64,000 nucleotides of DNA. Origin: Sepioteuthis lessoniana. Taxonomy: Eukaryota; Mollusca; Cephalopoda; Myopsida; Loliginidae. The stretch's first letter is position 1. The number at the start of each line of letters is the position of its first letter. Below, piece by piece: positions 22,226 through 33,507 of this stretch. A program made the position numbers and the translations under genes. The stretch is from positions 22,501,037 to 22,565,036 of the forward strand of contig OY757904.1 in assembly GCA_963585895.1 (NCBI GenBank), read 5' to 3'. Under the pieces are notes generated by a model. The model had not been told where the DNA came from. It made no database searches and saw only the letters and a program-made list of their open reading frames with translations.

Positions 22226-22289
22226 AGCCGTATTTACCTATAGTACACAAATAGATATTCTGAGTGATGCAATTTTAGTTTCCTTATAA

Positions 22290-22965
22290 CGTTTGCCAGT
22301 CGCCTGGGGCTTAGAATACACCGACTGCACCTCTGTAAAGAGGTAAGACTCCCCCCCAATGAGTGTCCTAGATATGACACTAAACAATCTGAGGGTAAGG
22401 TTCCAGTGATGCTGGAGCATTGTGGAATTCGGAGAATCCTTTCGTTGCCATTGCTCTAAGGTCCACTTTGACCCGGAATGGTAACACCTGACAGGGCCAT
22501 ATCAATGGGTTAAATAGAACTAACAGCATACTTATGTTAAACTGAATTGTTTGAATTAGAACTGTTTGACAAAACTGAATAGCTTAAAATCGTGATGTTT
22601 TTGACAATTAAACTGTGGCTTTATTTAAACTGCGTGCTCATACTAAACTGAATTGTTTGAAAGTGAGCTGTTTTTGACTTTGAAACTGTACGCTAAACTG
22701 ATTTGTTTTATATAAAACGGATTTGATATTTAACTATGTGTAAACAAAATCTGTACTTATACTAAACTGAATTAACTGAATTAGAACTGTTTGACTAAAC
22801 TAAATAGGTTGAAATAGAAATGTTTTTGACAATTAAACTGTATACTCATCTTAAACTGAATTGTTTGAAATAGAACTGAATATTTGTATAAAAATAGATT
22901 TGGCGTTAAATAACCAACAAAGGTTGATATGCCATAAAACCCTACCAACCAACCAACCGTATAAC
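22290..22965 (+). mobile_element. SINE D copy 5, long body
   Basis: Sense-strand D: leader AGAATACACCGACTGCACCT, GAGTGTCCTAGATATGACAC, GCTGGAGCATTGTGGAAT, ATGGGTTAAATAGAACTAAC, then about seven body blocks of the AAACTGAATTGTTTGAA type spaced 50-70 bp, and the tail GGCGTTAAATAACCAAC plus GTTGATATGCCATAAAACC. The tandem body blocks make this the longest D copy apart from the satellite locus. An antisense 60-codon frame is a shadow. Confidence 0.8.
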
Positions 22966-22974
22966 GTGTGTTGG

Positions 22975-23425
22975 TGAGTCAAATGTTTTGAAATATTTTG
23001 TTATTGTGAGGCACAATTCAACACCTCAGAATGATTTTGCCGACGTCGTGATGGTAATGAACCGCGTTAGACTGTGAGATGCCAAGCTTGCCTGATCCAT
23101 ATCAAAAGCTTCTCGCTAGATTTACCTCTATGGCTGGGATCACGGTTTCGGAATTCACGTTTACAGGCCTAACTGACGTTGCCTGATCGTCGAGGTTCTT
23201 ACAACCAGAGTGAAATTCCTTGAATAATCTGGTGACTGTATAGTGATCAACTGTGCCTTCAGCTTTCTCTCAACAAATATTTTTGGTTGCTTCCGCAGCG
23301 ATATGGTCCCGTTCAAATTCGTAAAGAATGAGTTCCCGAATTAGACGACGTTGCACGTTCATCTCTGGAACTTTCATATCAGACGTAGAGTGAAACTATG
23401 AATAACGTGTCAGCGCATCACCTAG
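22975..23425 (-). mobile_element. Mariner-like transposon relic 3
   Basis: On the minus strand the transposase N-terminus can be read: MKVPEMNVQRRLIRELILYE, then FERDHIAAEATKNI, a stop, then TVTRLFKEFHSGCKNLDD. This is the helix-turn-helix region of metazoan mariner transposases, reading from the start Met near 23380. A further part near 22985 matches the T-KYFKTF segment. At least two stops and internal losses are visible, and the catalytic domain is absent. Confidence 0.8.
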
Positions 23426-23884
23426 GATGATACTAACAACCACAGCGGGTACTTCTCACGACTTGAACTGCTTCGGTTACGTGATAGAGGCACCGCAAAC
23501 TAGCTTCTACCAAAATAAGTATAATAAGCATTTGCCCCCTTTTGCTGTCCTACTATTTTCGGTAAACACTAATAATGATGAACACAGACTCGGACGTATA
23601 TTTTTTTTAACTTCATTCGCAGATGATATTGCTTTACTGATTTTTATGTTTGACCTGTAACAGCTGTCTCGATCCGTTTCTTAAACTGTAAAAGGCTAAA
23701 ATACTGCAGTGTTGAAGTTAACCTTACGAGTGCTAAATATTGCTTGTTACTTAACTGTGACCACCAGTCATGGTTTGAGAACGAAAACTATGAATAATAA
23801 TCATTATATCGAGCAAAAGAAGCCATATACTAAGAAGACAGTATTTGTGCTCAAAACAATAACATTTTAAAGACAGAGCTAAGG
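23426..23884. other. Unassigned sequence
   Basis: Contains a 77-codon plus frame (23427-23660) that I do not recognise. No repeat family seen. Confidence 0.3.
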
Positions 23885-24023
23885 CTTTCTGAATTCTGAG
23901 AGAAGACAGAGAAAGAAGAGAGAAGAAAGAGAAAAAGAAAGAAATAATAATGTCGATATATATTTCGAATAGAAAAACATATAAAGAAAGAGAAAGAAAT
24001 AAAAAGGAAATAGAAAGAAAAAT

Positions 24024-24054
<31 letters not shown>

Positions 24055-24187
24055 GAGAGAGAGAGAGAGAGAGACATACACACAGAGACACAGAAAGAAA
24101 GAGAGAGATAGAGAGAGGGGAAGAAAGAAAGAAAGAAAGAAGAGCAGAAATGCAGATAAAGAGACAAAGAAAAAGAAAAAAAAAGGT

Positions 24188-24222
<35 letters not shown>

Positions 24223-24279
24223 GAGATAGAGAAACAAACATACAGAAATAGTGAGAGAAAGAAAGAGGGAAAGAGTGGC

Positions 24280-24317
<38 letters not shown>

Positions 24318-24333
24318 AGAGAGAGAGCAAGAA

Positions 24334-24368
<35 letters not shown>

Positions 24369-24427
24369 AAAGAAGAGAAAGAGAGAGCGAGCAGGAGAAA
24401 CAAAAACAAAGGGAGAAAGATAAATGA

Positions 24428-24460
<33 letters not shown>

Positions 24461-24616
24461 AAGAGAGGGAGAGATACAGAGAAACAGAAAAAGAGATAGA
24501 AAAACACAAACATATAGAAATAGAAAAAGAAAGAGAGAAGGAAAGAGAGGCAGAGAAAGAGAGAGAGAGAGAGAAGGAGAAAGAGAGAGAAAGAAAAGAG
24601 AGAGAGAGAGAGAGGT
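23885..24616. repeat. GA-rich polypurine tract
   Basis: About 730 bp with many GA runs, interrupted GAAA blocks and two short TA runs (about 24028-24050 and 24430-24440). The 269- and 262-codon antisense frames rich in Leu and Ser, and the sense frame rich in Glu and Arg, are repeat artefacts. Confidence 0.9.
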
Positions 24617-24990
24617 TTCTGGTTGTTGAAGGAAATAAAGACAGATACGTCCTTTACCAATATGCACGTGTTATCTTTACGGCCTTAGACGGACAGAAAC
24701 GGGTTGACAGCACCAACAAATCAATTTATGTGGGGAATAATTCTGGCTTTCTTAAAGGAAGGAAATACTTTAATGAACAGTTCGAGACAAAAGAGAAAAT
24801 TGGATTCCAAGACATTTCTAACTTACGTCCAAGCCACCTCAGACACACAAATATTTCCAGGATGGAGGGCTATTTATGTGTCATTTCATCACACAATATG
24901 TCTTACTTTATATCGTTCTATTTTTTCGTCTCATATTTGTATATAATGCCCACAGCACAATCACGCCTATATGCTCACAGACGAGAACAA
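24617..24990. other. Unassigned sequence
   Basis: No family recognised. A short sense frame that continues from the GA tract gives no domain. Confidence 0.3.
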
Positions 24991-25055
24991 AGAGATCTAT
25001 CTATCTATCTATCTATCTATCACTGTCTGAATCAATTCATATCTCCCAATGGGCA

Positions 25056-25115
<60 letters not shown>

Positions 25116-25116
25116 A
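24991..25116. repeat. CTAT tetranucleotide arrays
   Basis: Two ATCT blocks (24993-25021 and 25059-25115) separated by about 37 bp of unique sequence. Confidence 0.95.
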
Positions 25117-25433
25117 AATGGCTAAGATGGTTGTATCTTCCGCATTATCTAGTCGGTGTTTACTCCGAGCTCCATCCAAAAATTAAAAAAAATAATTCTC
25201 TAGCCAAGGCGGTCTCCGATAATAGGTGGCATCATAAGCAAATGGTACCGTGGCAAAAATAGATAACTTATAAAAAAAGCTGGAAGAAATACAGAATATA
25301 GAGAGTTAAGCATCTCTTCCAGTCAGCTGAGTGTAAAAAGATATGCTTGATCTAACACCCTGGATTGGTCTTACCGAGGTCACCATTTAAATTGTCACTC
25401 AATCGAGGTGGAAGTGGGGTAACTTGTGAACCT

Positions 25434-25471
<38 letters not shown>

Positions 25472-25985
25472 CAGATTTTGTAATTTGGACGTTTTTTTTT
25501 TAGTGGCTGCGGTTCGAGGAGATAAACGTTTACGTGAATAAAATATGAGAAGACTCTTCTTCGTTGAATGACCAAGAAGCTTGCCCACACGTGGTGCTTG
25601 TTATCTATTTCTTCCTGATCCAAGGCGTCACAAAGTTAACGGATAGAATAAAGCAACAAAGTACTAACACAAAGACGAATTGCGTTTTTATGTGTTTCCC
25701 TATCCATCCGAGGATAAGGCATCACCGACGTTGCAGTCATCAGTGACTGCACTAAAAATAGATGACACAGAATCATCTTTTGATACGTTATCTCAGTTAT
25801 TTCCTCTGTTCAGTTTTTTCTGAAGTTTTGCTTCCATTCCCCAAGTGTGGATTTAATTTCTAATTACTAATTATTTTCATTATTGTTCCTCCGTTGTTGT
25901 CTTTGCTCTAGTATGTATTCATTTATTTTCATTTAAAACTTTGTGAATGGTATTTATCTATCTAAATGTGTGCAAACAAATGACT
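25117..25985. other. Unassigned sequence with a TA run
   Basis: TA microsatellite at 25434-25466. The rest is not recognised. Confidence 0.35.
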
Positions 25986-25988
25986 TCT

Positions 25989-26499
25989 AAATCATCATCA
26001 TCATGTCGTGCCGCTAGCACGGATATCCCTGACCCTCTCTCGCCACTTCTGCCTATCGTTCATCGCCTCTGGCAGGTCTTCCGGTCTACATTCCGTATCC
26101 TCGCATAGCTGCTGAATGTATGTTCGTGCTGGTCGTCCTGCTTTTGCCCGGCCATATGTGGGGGTCCATAGAAGTACATCATTTATGAGCTCGTCCCTGC
26201 TTCTCCAGCAATGTCCTGCATGTCTGGTTCGTCTAACTTCGATAGTTTTCGTGATAGGAAGCAGGTGGCCGTACAGTTGGTGTCTTGTGGGGTGTTGCCG
26301 CCAGGACTCGTTCAAGATTGCTCGCAGCATTCTTGTGTAATTGCCGTCTAGCTTCTTCTCCAGCCGTTTTGTTAGCGTCTATGTAGTGCATCCATACAGC
26401 AGTATCGATACGACAGCTGCCTGGAAGAAACTACGTTTCATTTTATCGGTTAGGTCTGATTTCCATATGATTGATAGCTTATTGATGGCTGTCCATAGT
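25989..26499 (-). mobile_element. RTE-like LINE, 3' fragment 1
   Basis: Antisense to the 3' end of the LINE at 50340-53489. It starts with the (TCA)n tail, covers the C-terminal coding region (LRAILNESWRQHPTRHQLYG, RRTRHAGHCWRSRDELI, GRAKAGRPARTYIQQLCED) and runs upstream through the FQAAV-SILLYGCTT segment to about 26499. The last 109 codons are still open (26001-26330), with a break near the LLYGCTT segment. It is 5'-truncated, as usual for target-primed insertion, and lies inside a SINE E body. Confidence 0.85.
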
Positions 26500-27200
26500 T
26501 ACAGTTATATAGCAATTATTCGCATTAGATAGCAACACTTGGAACCATTTAAATGCGTGCTAAAAACGAGATTTGGCTCGTTTAAAATGGCTATTAACAA
26601 AATGTGTTAACAAATCGTATATATTTTATATATATGTAGAAACTGGATTTGTTAATGAATAACCAACAATTGTTGATATGCCATAAAACCAAATCAAACC
26701 GAAGGCAAACAGATGATAAATACTTAAAAGAACTATTCGTGTTATAATATTTGGAACCATTCAACTTTGTAATTCTTGTGTGTAAACAAATTAGGCCAGA
26801 CTCGTTTAGGAGTGTCATCGTGGTATAGTGGTTAATGCAATGGACTGCAGAATCGTAGTAAGCGAGTTCGAACTCCAGTCGTTCTATTACGTTCACTTTC
26901 GGACAAATACCCTTGGGAAAGGTATAATGCCCCTTATCCTCCCAGCTATGGGTTAAATAGTAACGCTACTGTTCTTCTAAAAGGATGGATTTAATATCAA
27001 ATAAACCAAGAAGGTTGATATGCCATTAAACAAATCAGATTCATTTAAAAATGAGATTACTTTCAAACTGTTAATTTACAAATCAGGCGTATAACCTTTT
27101 AATTATACGCAAACAAATGAGCTCTCGCTTGATTAAAAAATTTTGTCTAAAAACATTGCATTTAAAACTTATAAATAATATTTGGAAAGAGGATTTAGCA
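26500..27200 (+). mobile_element. SINE E bodies and tail, split by a SINE A
   Basis: E-type body blocks (ATTCGCATTAGATAGCAAC, TTTGGCTCGTTTAAAATGG) with a 3' tail at 26650-26700 (GAATAACCAACAATTGTTGA plus TATGCCATAAAACC). A second E-type body from about 26705 is interrupted by the SINE A at 26815-27036 and resumes at 27040, ending near 27200 in AGCATTAAACAACCC. Confidence 0.5.
26815..27036 (+). mobile_element. SINE A copy 3, well preserved
   Basis: Head GTCATCGTGGTATAGTGG (A box), GCGAGTTCGAACTCCAG (B box), body CAGCTATGGGTTAAATAGT, and tail ATCAAATAAACCAAGAAGG plus TTGATATGCCATTAAACAAA. The flanks GACTCGTTTA and GATTCATTTA may be a target-site duplication that has since diverged at two positions. 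Confidence 0.8.
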
Positions 27201-27234
27201 TTAAACAACCCTGTAACATAGCCAGATGTGGTTA

Positions 27235-27605
27235 TGTGAAATATACACATGCATACGGATGCGTAAAATACACATATCTGTAAAACGTTCACCTGCATAG
27301 GAATCCGAAAAACACTCGAAACACTGACGACTCTCGGTAGTTCAGGTACGAAACTTTTATCACCTTCTTGACTTTTAGGTTTTCAACTCGAGGAGAAAGA
27401 GACACAATTTCTACTATGCTGACTGTTCCATCTGACCCAACTACGCGCGGGCCTCGCCCAGGTCCAAAAATCAACTCGCTTCGTCCAGCCTCAGATCTCA
27501 ACTAACCCCAAATCTTCAGCCCATCGCTTCCGGGCATGACGTCATTCACATCCCCAGTCTTATTTCCTATCCGGGTTTTTTATTATGACATCTGTGATTG
27601 TCACA
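27235..27605 (-). mobile_element. LTR-like relic, family 2, copy 2
   Basis: On the minus strand it begins TGTGA and ends TCACA, perfect 5-bp inverted ends, with a length of 371 bp. It holds a CRE-type ATGACGTCATGC, a TATTATAAAA-like AT block near its start and a GTGTCTCTTTCTCC segment, all shared in order with 21835-22225. It fits a solo LTR fossil of an unidentified family. Confidence 0.5.
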
Positions 27606-27964
27606 TCCTCCCCGCGAGAGCGTGAAAACCTGCTCCCAATGTGTGTCCCTACCCGTGCACTAAGCTGAATAGTTCTAAACCAAAACTAAACCGAAAGATA
27701 AGATATAACCAACGAAAAATGATAATATAAAAAAAATCCTTCCGCAATTATATAACAACCCAAGAAGTTTGATATGCCATAAACCTCAACCCAACAAAAC
27801 CTAACAAATAAACGTCGTTGAATAGTGAGGTTTATTTAAGTCAAAATTCTTAAAACTCTTCAACTAATTTTGACAAGTTAGATAAGATATTCTTTCATTT
27901 GTTGAGTAGTCAAATGTTTCTACGGCACATTAATACTCGTTCGGTTATTAAATGTTCAATTTAG
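27606..27964 (+). other. SINE tail remnants
   Basis: The shared tail is seen at 27750-27800 (TATATAACAACCCAAGAAG plus TTTGATATGCCATAAACC). The remainder is AT-rich and unassigned. Confidence 0.4.
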
Positions 27965-27965
27965 T

Positions 27966-28353
27966 CTTTTTAAAACGGCTGGAAAAGAAGCTAAACGGCA
28001 ATTACACAAGAATGTTGCGAGCAATATTGAATAAGTCCTGGCGGCAACACCCCACAAGGCACCAACTATACGGCCACTTGCCTTTCATCACGAAAACTAT
28101 CCAAGTTAGACGAACCAGACACGCAGGAGATTGCTGGAGAAGCAGAGACGAGCTCATAAGTAATGTACTCCTATGGACCCCCACATATGGTCGAGCAAAA
28201 GCAGGATGACCAGTACGAACATACATACAGCAGCTCTGTGAGGATGCGGGATATAGCCCTGAGGACCTGCCAGAGGCGATGAACGTGGCGAGAGAGAGTC
28301 AGGGATATCCATGCTAGTGGTACGACATGATGATGATGATGATGATGATGATT
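27966..28353 (+). mobile_element. RTE-like LINE, 3' fragment 2
   Basis: Sense-strand 5'-truncated copy starting within TLTKRLEKKLDGNYT (here KRLEKKLNGNYTRMLRAILN) and running to the end of the ORF and a (GAT)n tail at 28328-28353. The frame is open to 28209 and then broken before the C-terminal EWRERVR segment. Confidence 0.85.
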
Positions 28354-28522
28354 TAATCTAACTCGCTTTTTGTCAAAATATATCTTCAAGTAACTATTCT
28401 TAATACAAATAATCTGTCCATAGTTCCATAGTTTCAACCCTGCCATTAATTCAACATTAATCATTTGTTTGCAAACAGTTTAATTATTTCAAGTATAATA
28501 AATGATTAAATAGTTCTATTAT
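28354..28522. other. AT-rich, SINE E-like body pieces
   Basis: Antisense phrases such as TCATTTGTTTGCAAACAG recall the E body. Too short to place firmly. Confidence 0.3.
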
Positions 28523-29026
28523 TGTTGCGTTCTGGTTAGTGAACGCTTGTAATGTTAAATAAAGGACAAACCACGATATGAGAGGAAATAGAGATATATT
28601 CTCAGGAAAAAGTATATACAATAGAGAGACTATTAGTAGACAAGAACATAGGATTAGTGAATACAGAAAAAAGATATAATCCAACGATAGTATTTGCTTC
28701 CGTTATTACTGTTATATATGACAGATGGACTAGTTCATTGTGTGGAAAAAGGTGGGTGATACCTAACAGTTATACCCACGGTTGAGCAGCCCAGGAGAAC
28801 GGGAAAGAAACGCTGTTATGGCCCTAAGAGTGAGGGTCAATATGTTGCAGTTCTGTTCGGTCTCCAACTCCCTCTCTCACAGTAAAACCTTTAGTAACCT
28901 TTTCGAACCCTTTCAAATAAAGTGAGAGGTATATTTTACTAAAGAACTGTGTCGCTCGTCTTTATTGTGTCGTCGTTAGGATTCTGCATGCATATGTGTA
29001 TGTATAGTGTTCATGGCTATACAACA
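28523..29026 (+). mobile_element. LTR-like relic, family 1, copy 2
   Basis: Begins TGTTG and ends ACAACA. From 28781 to 29026 it matches 9295-9504 closely (CAGCCCAGGAGAACGGGAAA, AATATGTTGCAGTTCTGTTC, TGTGTCGCTCGTCTTTATTG), including the AAATAAAG signal. The 5' half is not alike in the two copies. Probable solo LTR fossil; its family is not identified. Confidence 0.45.
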
Positions 29027-29924
29027 TTTATATTGAATAGAAATAAGAATTTAAATAGTTTGCATTCTCTCTTAAAAACACAAAATTTACTCAGTATTTA
29101 AAGCAAATACATGTGAAAGAAGAGGAGGTGGATAGTATGCCTCATCAGTGACAGAAAGAAAAGAGTCTCTTGTAACTGAACACGTGGAATCAATTTGAAG
29201 TGCTGTCGCTGTGTCATCGTCTTCTTCTTCTTCTTAATAAAAGGTGGACAGCCGAATTTCTACACTGAAAATAACAGTTCTCATAGCTTATTCCTATGAA
29301 TTCCTTTTTACCTGCAATAATCTTCTTTAGCAGCCCTACATCCAAGCTCGACTCCAAGTCACCAAGTCTCAAAAAACGCCTCATTAATTGATTCCAGAAA
29401 TTATGACATTATTCGGTTGTTGACGTAAGATAGATGTAATGCCTTAGGAATGACTTAAAATGAGAACAAACACCGGAAAACTAGCGTAGATTATTTGCGA
29501 AAAGTTACTATTATAGCTAAAACTTAGAGAACACTGAAAATGCATTTTAGTCATATTCTTAATAGAATAATGAAGACAAGAAAACTATATTATTTATTTT
29601 TGGGATTAATTGTTCATCGTAAATGTGTTATTGTATTTTAAATTCTTTTTAATTTCTTTTATTGCTCATTTTGGTGTATTTTATTTTAAATATATTTTTA
29701 TAAAAAATTAATTTAACGTCATTTTATTATGGCGTAGGTGACGTTGCTAAGCCATTTATTGATGGATGTAATGAGGTTCTCTGAACTGAAACTTAGTCCG
29801 GAAAAGTGGCGTAAAGGTGACTTTGATATAAACGGAAATGACGTAAAACAGGGTATAACTGTATTCCAAATTAATGTTAATTTTTGAACAAATCATTTTG
29901 ACCAGTGCTTTAACAAGTACTAAC
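29027..29924. other. Unassigned AT-rich sequence
   Basis: A TTC run lies near 29220-29240. No gene or repeat family is recognised in about 900 bp. Confidence 0.4.
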
Positions 29925-30060
29925 ACTCCGGATTAGAGTGGAACTGGGAGTAATGGCAAGAAAAAGAGACCCTAAATTTTTCAAAGTTGAGCCTCAACGA
30001 CAGATATAGGTTGATGTCATGTCCAGGACACTAATTAATATCCTTCCACTTGTCAAAATC
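29925..30060 (-). mobile_element. SINE E fragment
   Basis: Antisense E core: GATTAGAGTGGAACTGGGAG, TAATGGCAAGAAAAAG, GATGTCATGTCCAGGACAC. Both ends are lost. Confidence 0.55.
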
Positions 30061-30735
30061 TGAGAGCGACGACAGTGGATTTGAGAAACAGTTTAAAATA
30101 ATGGTTATTTTTGGTACTTTTGGTTAGTCTTTCCAAATCTTTTCACAAAACATATTAAATACTATAAACATCGTTTAGCATTTCAAATTGTTTTATCATC
30201 CTTGATTGAGATGCCTTGCTAGCTGGAGTGCTATCTATTCAGTATCTTGTATCAAAAATTTCCGAAATGTGTTTCGAATGTTGTCAACCTTTTTGTTTTT
30301 CATCTAATTTATAATGCTAAAATCTGCTTCTCACATCCAATTTGCTGAATTTTATTGATTTGATTGACCAATTTGTGAATCACTGATTTCCAAATTTGGG
30401 ATTTGGCTGTGAGAATTGTTCACTAACACCTTTACAGTGGCTTCGGATTTAAGCAGATTCGGAGTTTTCAAATGCATTTCCCCCTCAATTTCAAAGTTAT
30501 TTGGCCATGAACAAGGTCATTCAACATTCTTCAATAAGGTCATCTCTTGTCTAATTTATCCTAGAATATTTTTTTTGCCTTTAAAACGAATAGAATTCTT
30601 CTGATTGGCTGTTTCAATGGAAATGCGTCGGGGTGATCGTCAGTTCTTCATTGAATTCATAGACTCTTTTCCTCAAAGAAAGGATTCAAAATCTTTTTAT
30701 TTTTCCATTTAAAAACCCAATTCTTTTAAAATATC
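30061..30735. other. Unassigned sequence
   Basis: Nothing identified. Antisense phrases suggest an old coding fragment but no family can be named. Confidence 0.3.
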
Positions 30736-30737
30736 AT

Positions 30738-31690
30738 ATTGCTGCGGGGATTAGAATAAGATTACTCTTACACCTGTATAGGGGAAGGCCCCCTACTTTG
30801 AAAATGAGTAACCTTTGTATAACGCTAAACTGTATTTGATGGTAAGGATTCAGTCCTAGTGATCTGAGGAGTGTGACATACTCATTCATTGCCATTACTT
30901 CGAGGACCACTCTGACACGGAGTGGTAGTACCAATTAAGATCCAATCGATAGAACAAATAATTCTGTTTAAAGATTATTCGTATTCGAGAGAAATACTTG
31001 GTTTAAATTATTTCTATAAAGAAGAGTTACTTAAAGCTATACTTGTTTACCAAGGTTTATTATTAGTTATTTGAATTTATGTAACTGTGTGCAAAAAATG
31101 ATTGTTATTAAATAGAAATAATTCCTTGAAACCAAATAATTATTAGTATTAGAAAGGAATAATTTAAACTATACAGATGTGTACAAATTATTTATAATAG
31201 ATGGGAATATTGTCTGCAAAACATTCAAACATTCTTTATTTAGTTTGGTTTTATGGTACAACAACCATTTTTATACATATAAACAGTTCTATTTTTTATT
31301 TGCACACAGTTTCAAGGTCAAAACTGTTCTCTTTAGAGCAATTCAGTTAGTTACGCAGTTTAGTTCTGTTTGATCTATAGATAGGACCCTATCAGGTACA
31401 ACTACTACGGGAGCGATGGAAAAGAAAGGGGTAGTCCATATTCCTCAAAGCTCCAGCATTACTGGGACCTCACCATCAGATTGTTTCGTGTCATTACCAG
31501 GACACTCATGGGGGGGGGTCTTAATCCTCTGCAGAGAAGCAGTCGGTGTACACTATACAACCAGCCGACCGGACAAAAAGATTCTTAAGAAAGAACAACA
31601 CAAAAAATCTAAATAGAAATGTACAATAAATAAACTTATTGGTATAAAATAACCATAAATGGGTTGACGTGCCAGTAAAATCACTCAAAT
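30738..31690 (+). mobile_element. SINE E copy split by SINE D copy 6
   Basis: The E leader and core start near 30738 (TGTATAACGCTAAACTGTAT, CATTGCCATTACTTCGAGG), with body blocks of the TATTAGAAAGGAATAAT type up to 31230. After the D insert, the E tail appears at 31640-31690 (GTATAAAATAACCATAAATG plus GGTTGACGTGCC). AAACATTCTT and AAAGATTCTT flank D and may be its target-site duplication. Confidence 0.6.
31231..31572 (-). mobile_element. SINE D copy 6
   Basis: Antisense D with tail TTTGGTTTTATGGTACAAC, body blocks, CTATAGATAGGACCCTATC, CAGCATTACTGGGACCTCAC and the leader CAGAGAAGCAGTCGGTGTA. Shorter body than copy 5. Confidence 0.75.
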
Positions 31691-31849
31691 TATTATGAGG
31701 ATATTTAGCTTTCAGAATTGCAATAAATGAGTGAAAATTGTGTTGACTGCAATAAAATATGGTTCGTCTTGCGTAATGTTCCTGTTATTAAGTGCACAAA
31801 TGAAGCAATTATAAGCAAATTTTTAGGTTTGTCCGAAAACCTATAACAA

Positions 31850-31916
<67 letters not shown>

Positions 31917-32695
31917 GAAACAACGTGAGAGGGATGCTATAGTCAATTTCTTGTCTATTTTTTGCCGATTTATTTTGATGAAGGTAGCATTCTTTTTATT
32001 TTTTTAATTCTCAATCATCTCTTTGTTTCTTACTCTTATCTGATAATAGCAATGGTGTCAGTTATTTGTTATATCTGAATTTACGTACACAGGAGTGTTA
32101 TCTTAATAATTTTTTTCACTCTAAGCACCTGGAGTTATTCTTTTACAAGAACGATACACCACAAAAAAGAAGAATAATGTTTACGAGGAATACAAGATAT
32201 CTCACGTCTCTTTCTGTGGCATTGATTGCAAATGGAAAAAAAATAACGGAAAAATATTACGTAGACACGTAGAAGGAAGGAAGGAAGGAAAAGAAGAGCT
32301 AAACTACCACAATAATGAAATTCCTAAGGCAGGAGACAGGACGTCTCAAAACTCTTTAGTGTTAGATATTCTTAGAATTCTCTATGAGACTCCAATAGGC
32401 AACTATTGGAAATCTTCCCAGGAAGTAGAACTTCCAACTGAGAAGATTTCATTTTGAAGTTATAAATATACACCAATGAAGTTTATAAGTTATGTATTCT
32501 GTTTGGATTTTACAAGTACGAAACACAGTTACTAAGAAAAAAAAACGTAAATTTATAAACATCAAATAATTGCAATGATGCAGACTGACCATCTGGATTT
32601 AAATAGAAAAGCCATTTATTTTACTTCACGTGAAGGAGATTAAAATGTCATTAAGATTCTTGTTATTGTGTGGATTTACATAATAATTTTAGCTC
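31691..32695. other. Unassigned sequence with a TA microsatellite
   Basis: A TA run of about 30 units occupies 31852-31913. The rest is AT-rich and unrecognised, including a 68-codon frame at 32066-32272. Confidence 0.4.
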
Positions 32696-32697
32696 TA

Positions 32698-32925
32698 GCG
32701 GCATGTAACACATGGGCAATTTTTAAGCCGAGTAAAGCTGGTTTTTATACTGTTTTTATACTGTGTTTTCCTTCTCGACTGGTTGCCAAATTAAGGACTT
32801 AGTCTCCCCTACTATTTAACAATATATGGTAGGAGAAGAGATGGATTAACGTCTTTGCCAATGACATTAGAACGAGGTCCAGGATTTGAACTCGAGTCCG
32901 CAGATTTGTTGTTAAAATAACAATA
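32698..32925 (-). mobile_element. SINE C copy 6
   Basis: Antisense C: GTGTTTTCCTTCTCGACTGG, CCCCTACTATTTAACAATA, GGTCCAGGATTTGAACTCGA (B box GAGTTCAAATCC on the minus strand). The head is incomplete. Confidence 0.6.
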
Positions 32926-33234
32926 AAATATTAAGGTCATTATCTACATATTACTAAAATTCTGTTTATGTTTGTACGTATGCATACATTTCATTGCGAT
33001 CCAGTAAAAAGTACATCGTATCGGGATATTTAATTGAGCAATACACTATTTTTAATAGGTAAAAACTAGTTTGAATTCTGTGTTTTTTCCTCAGAATTTG
33101 TTGGCCGAGTTTTCCCTCTGAATTTGTCGCTAAAGAAAATCAGTCTGGCTCACTATCTACTTTATTTATCTTAAAGATAGGTTTGTAGAATCAATGTTCG
33201 GATTGAACGTCGTTTTGAAATCATCGAAATCTTT
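32926..33234. other. Unassigned AT-rich sequence
   Basis: No feature recognised. Confidence 0.4.
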
Positions 33235-33455
33235 CATTTGGTTTCTTTTCTTAATGGTATATTAACCTTCATGGGGTTTTAATGTAAACTATCCTTTGAG
33301 GGATACTGTCCAACCCATAGCTGGTGGAATAAGGGGGTTTTCTAGGGGTATAAGCCCAAAAGTGATTGTAATAACGTTCCTGGAGTTCACACACGCTTAC
33401 TACAAGGCTACAGTCCATCACTTTACCGATTACGCCACGGGGACTCCCCACTTAG
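33235..33455 (-). mobile_element. SINE A copy, minus strand
   Basis: Read on the minus strand, the head is GGAGTCCCCGTGGCGTAATC with GTGTGTGAACTCCAGG as B box. The body contains CAGCTATGGGTTGGACAGT and the end shows the shared tail, diverged. Nearly full length. Confidence 0.65.
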
Positions 33456-33507
33456 TCTTTAATATAACTGAAATAACCATGAAATTCTAATCATAATCTT
33501 TCCATCT

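Noticed and set aside
23851-24667. Open frames of 269, 262 and 161 codons rich in Leu, Ser and Phe
   Set aside because: Pure consequence of the GA-rich tract; no domain, no start context, and similar frames occur on both strands.
30061-30735. Old coding fragment suggested by antisense translation
   Set aside because: No motif could be matched to a named family; reading it as a gene would be guesswork.
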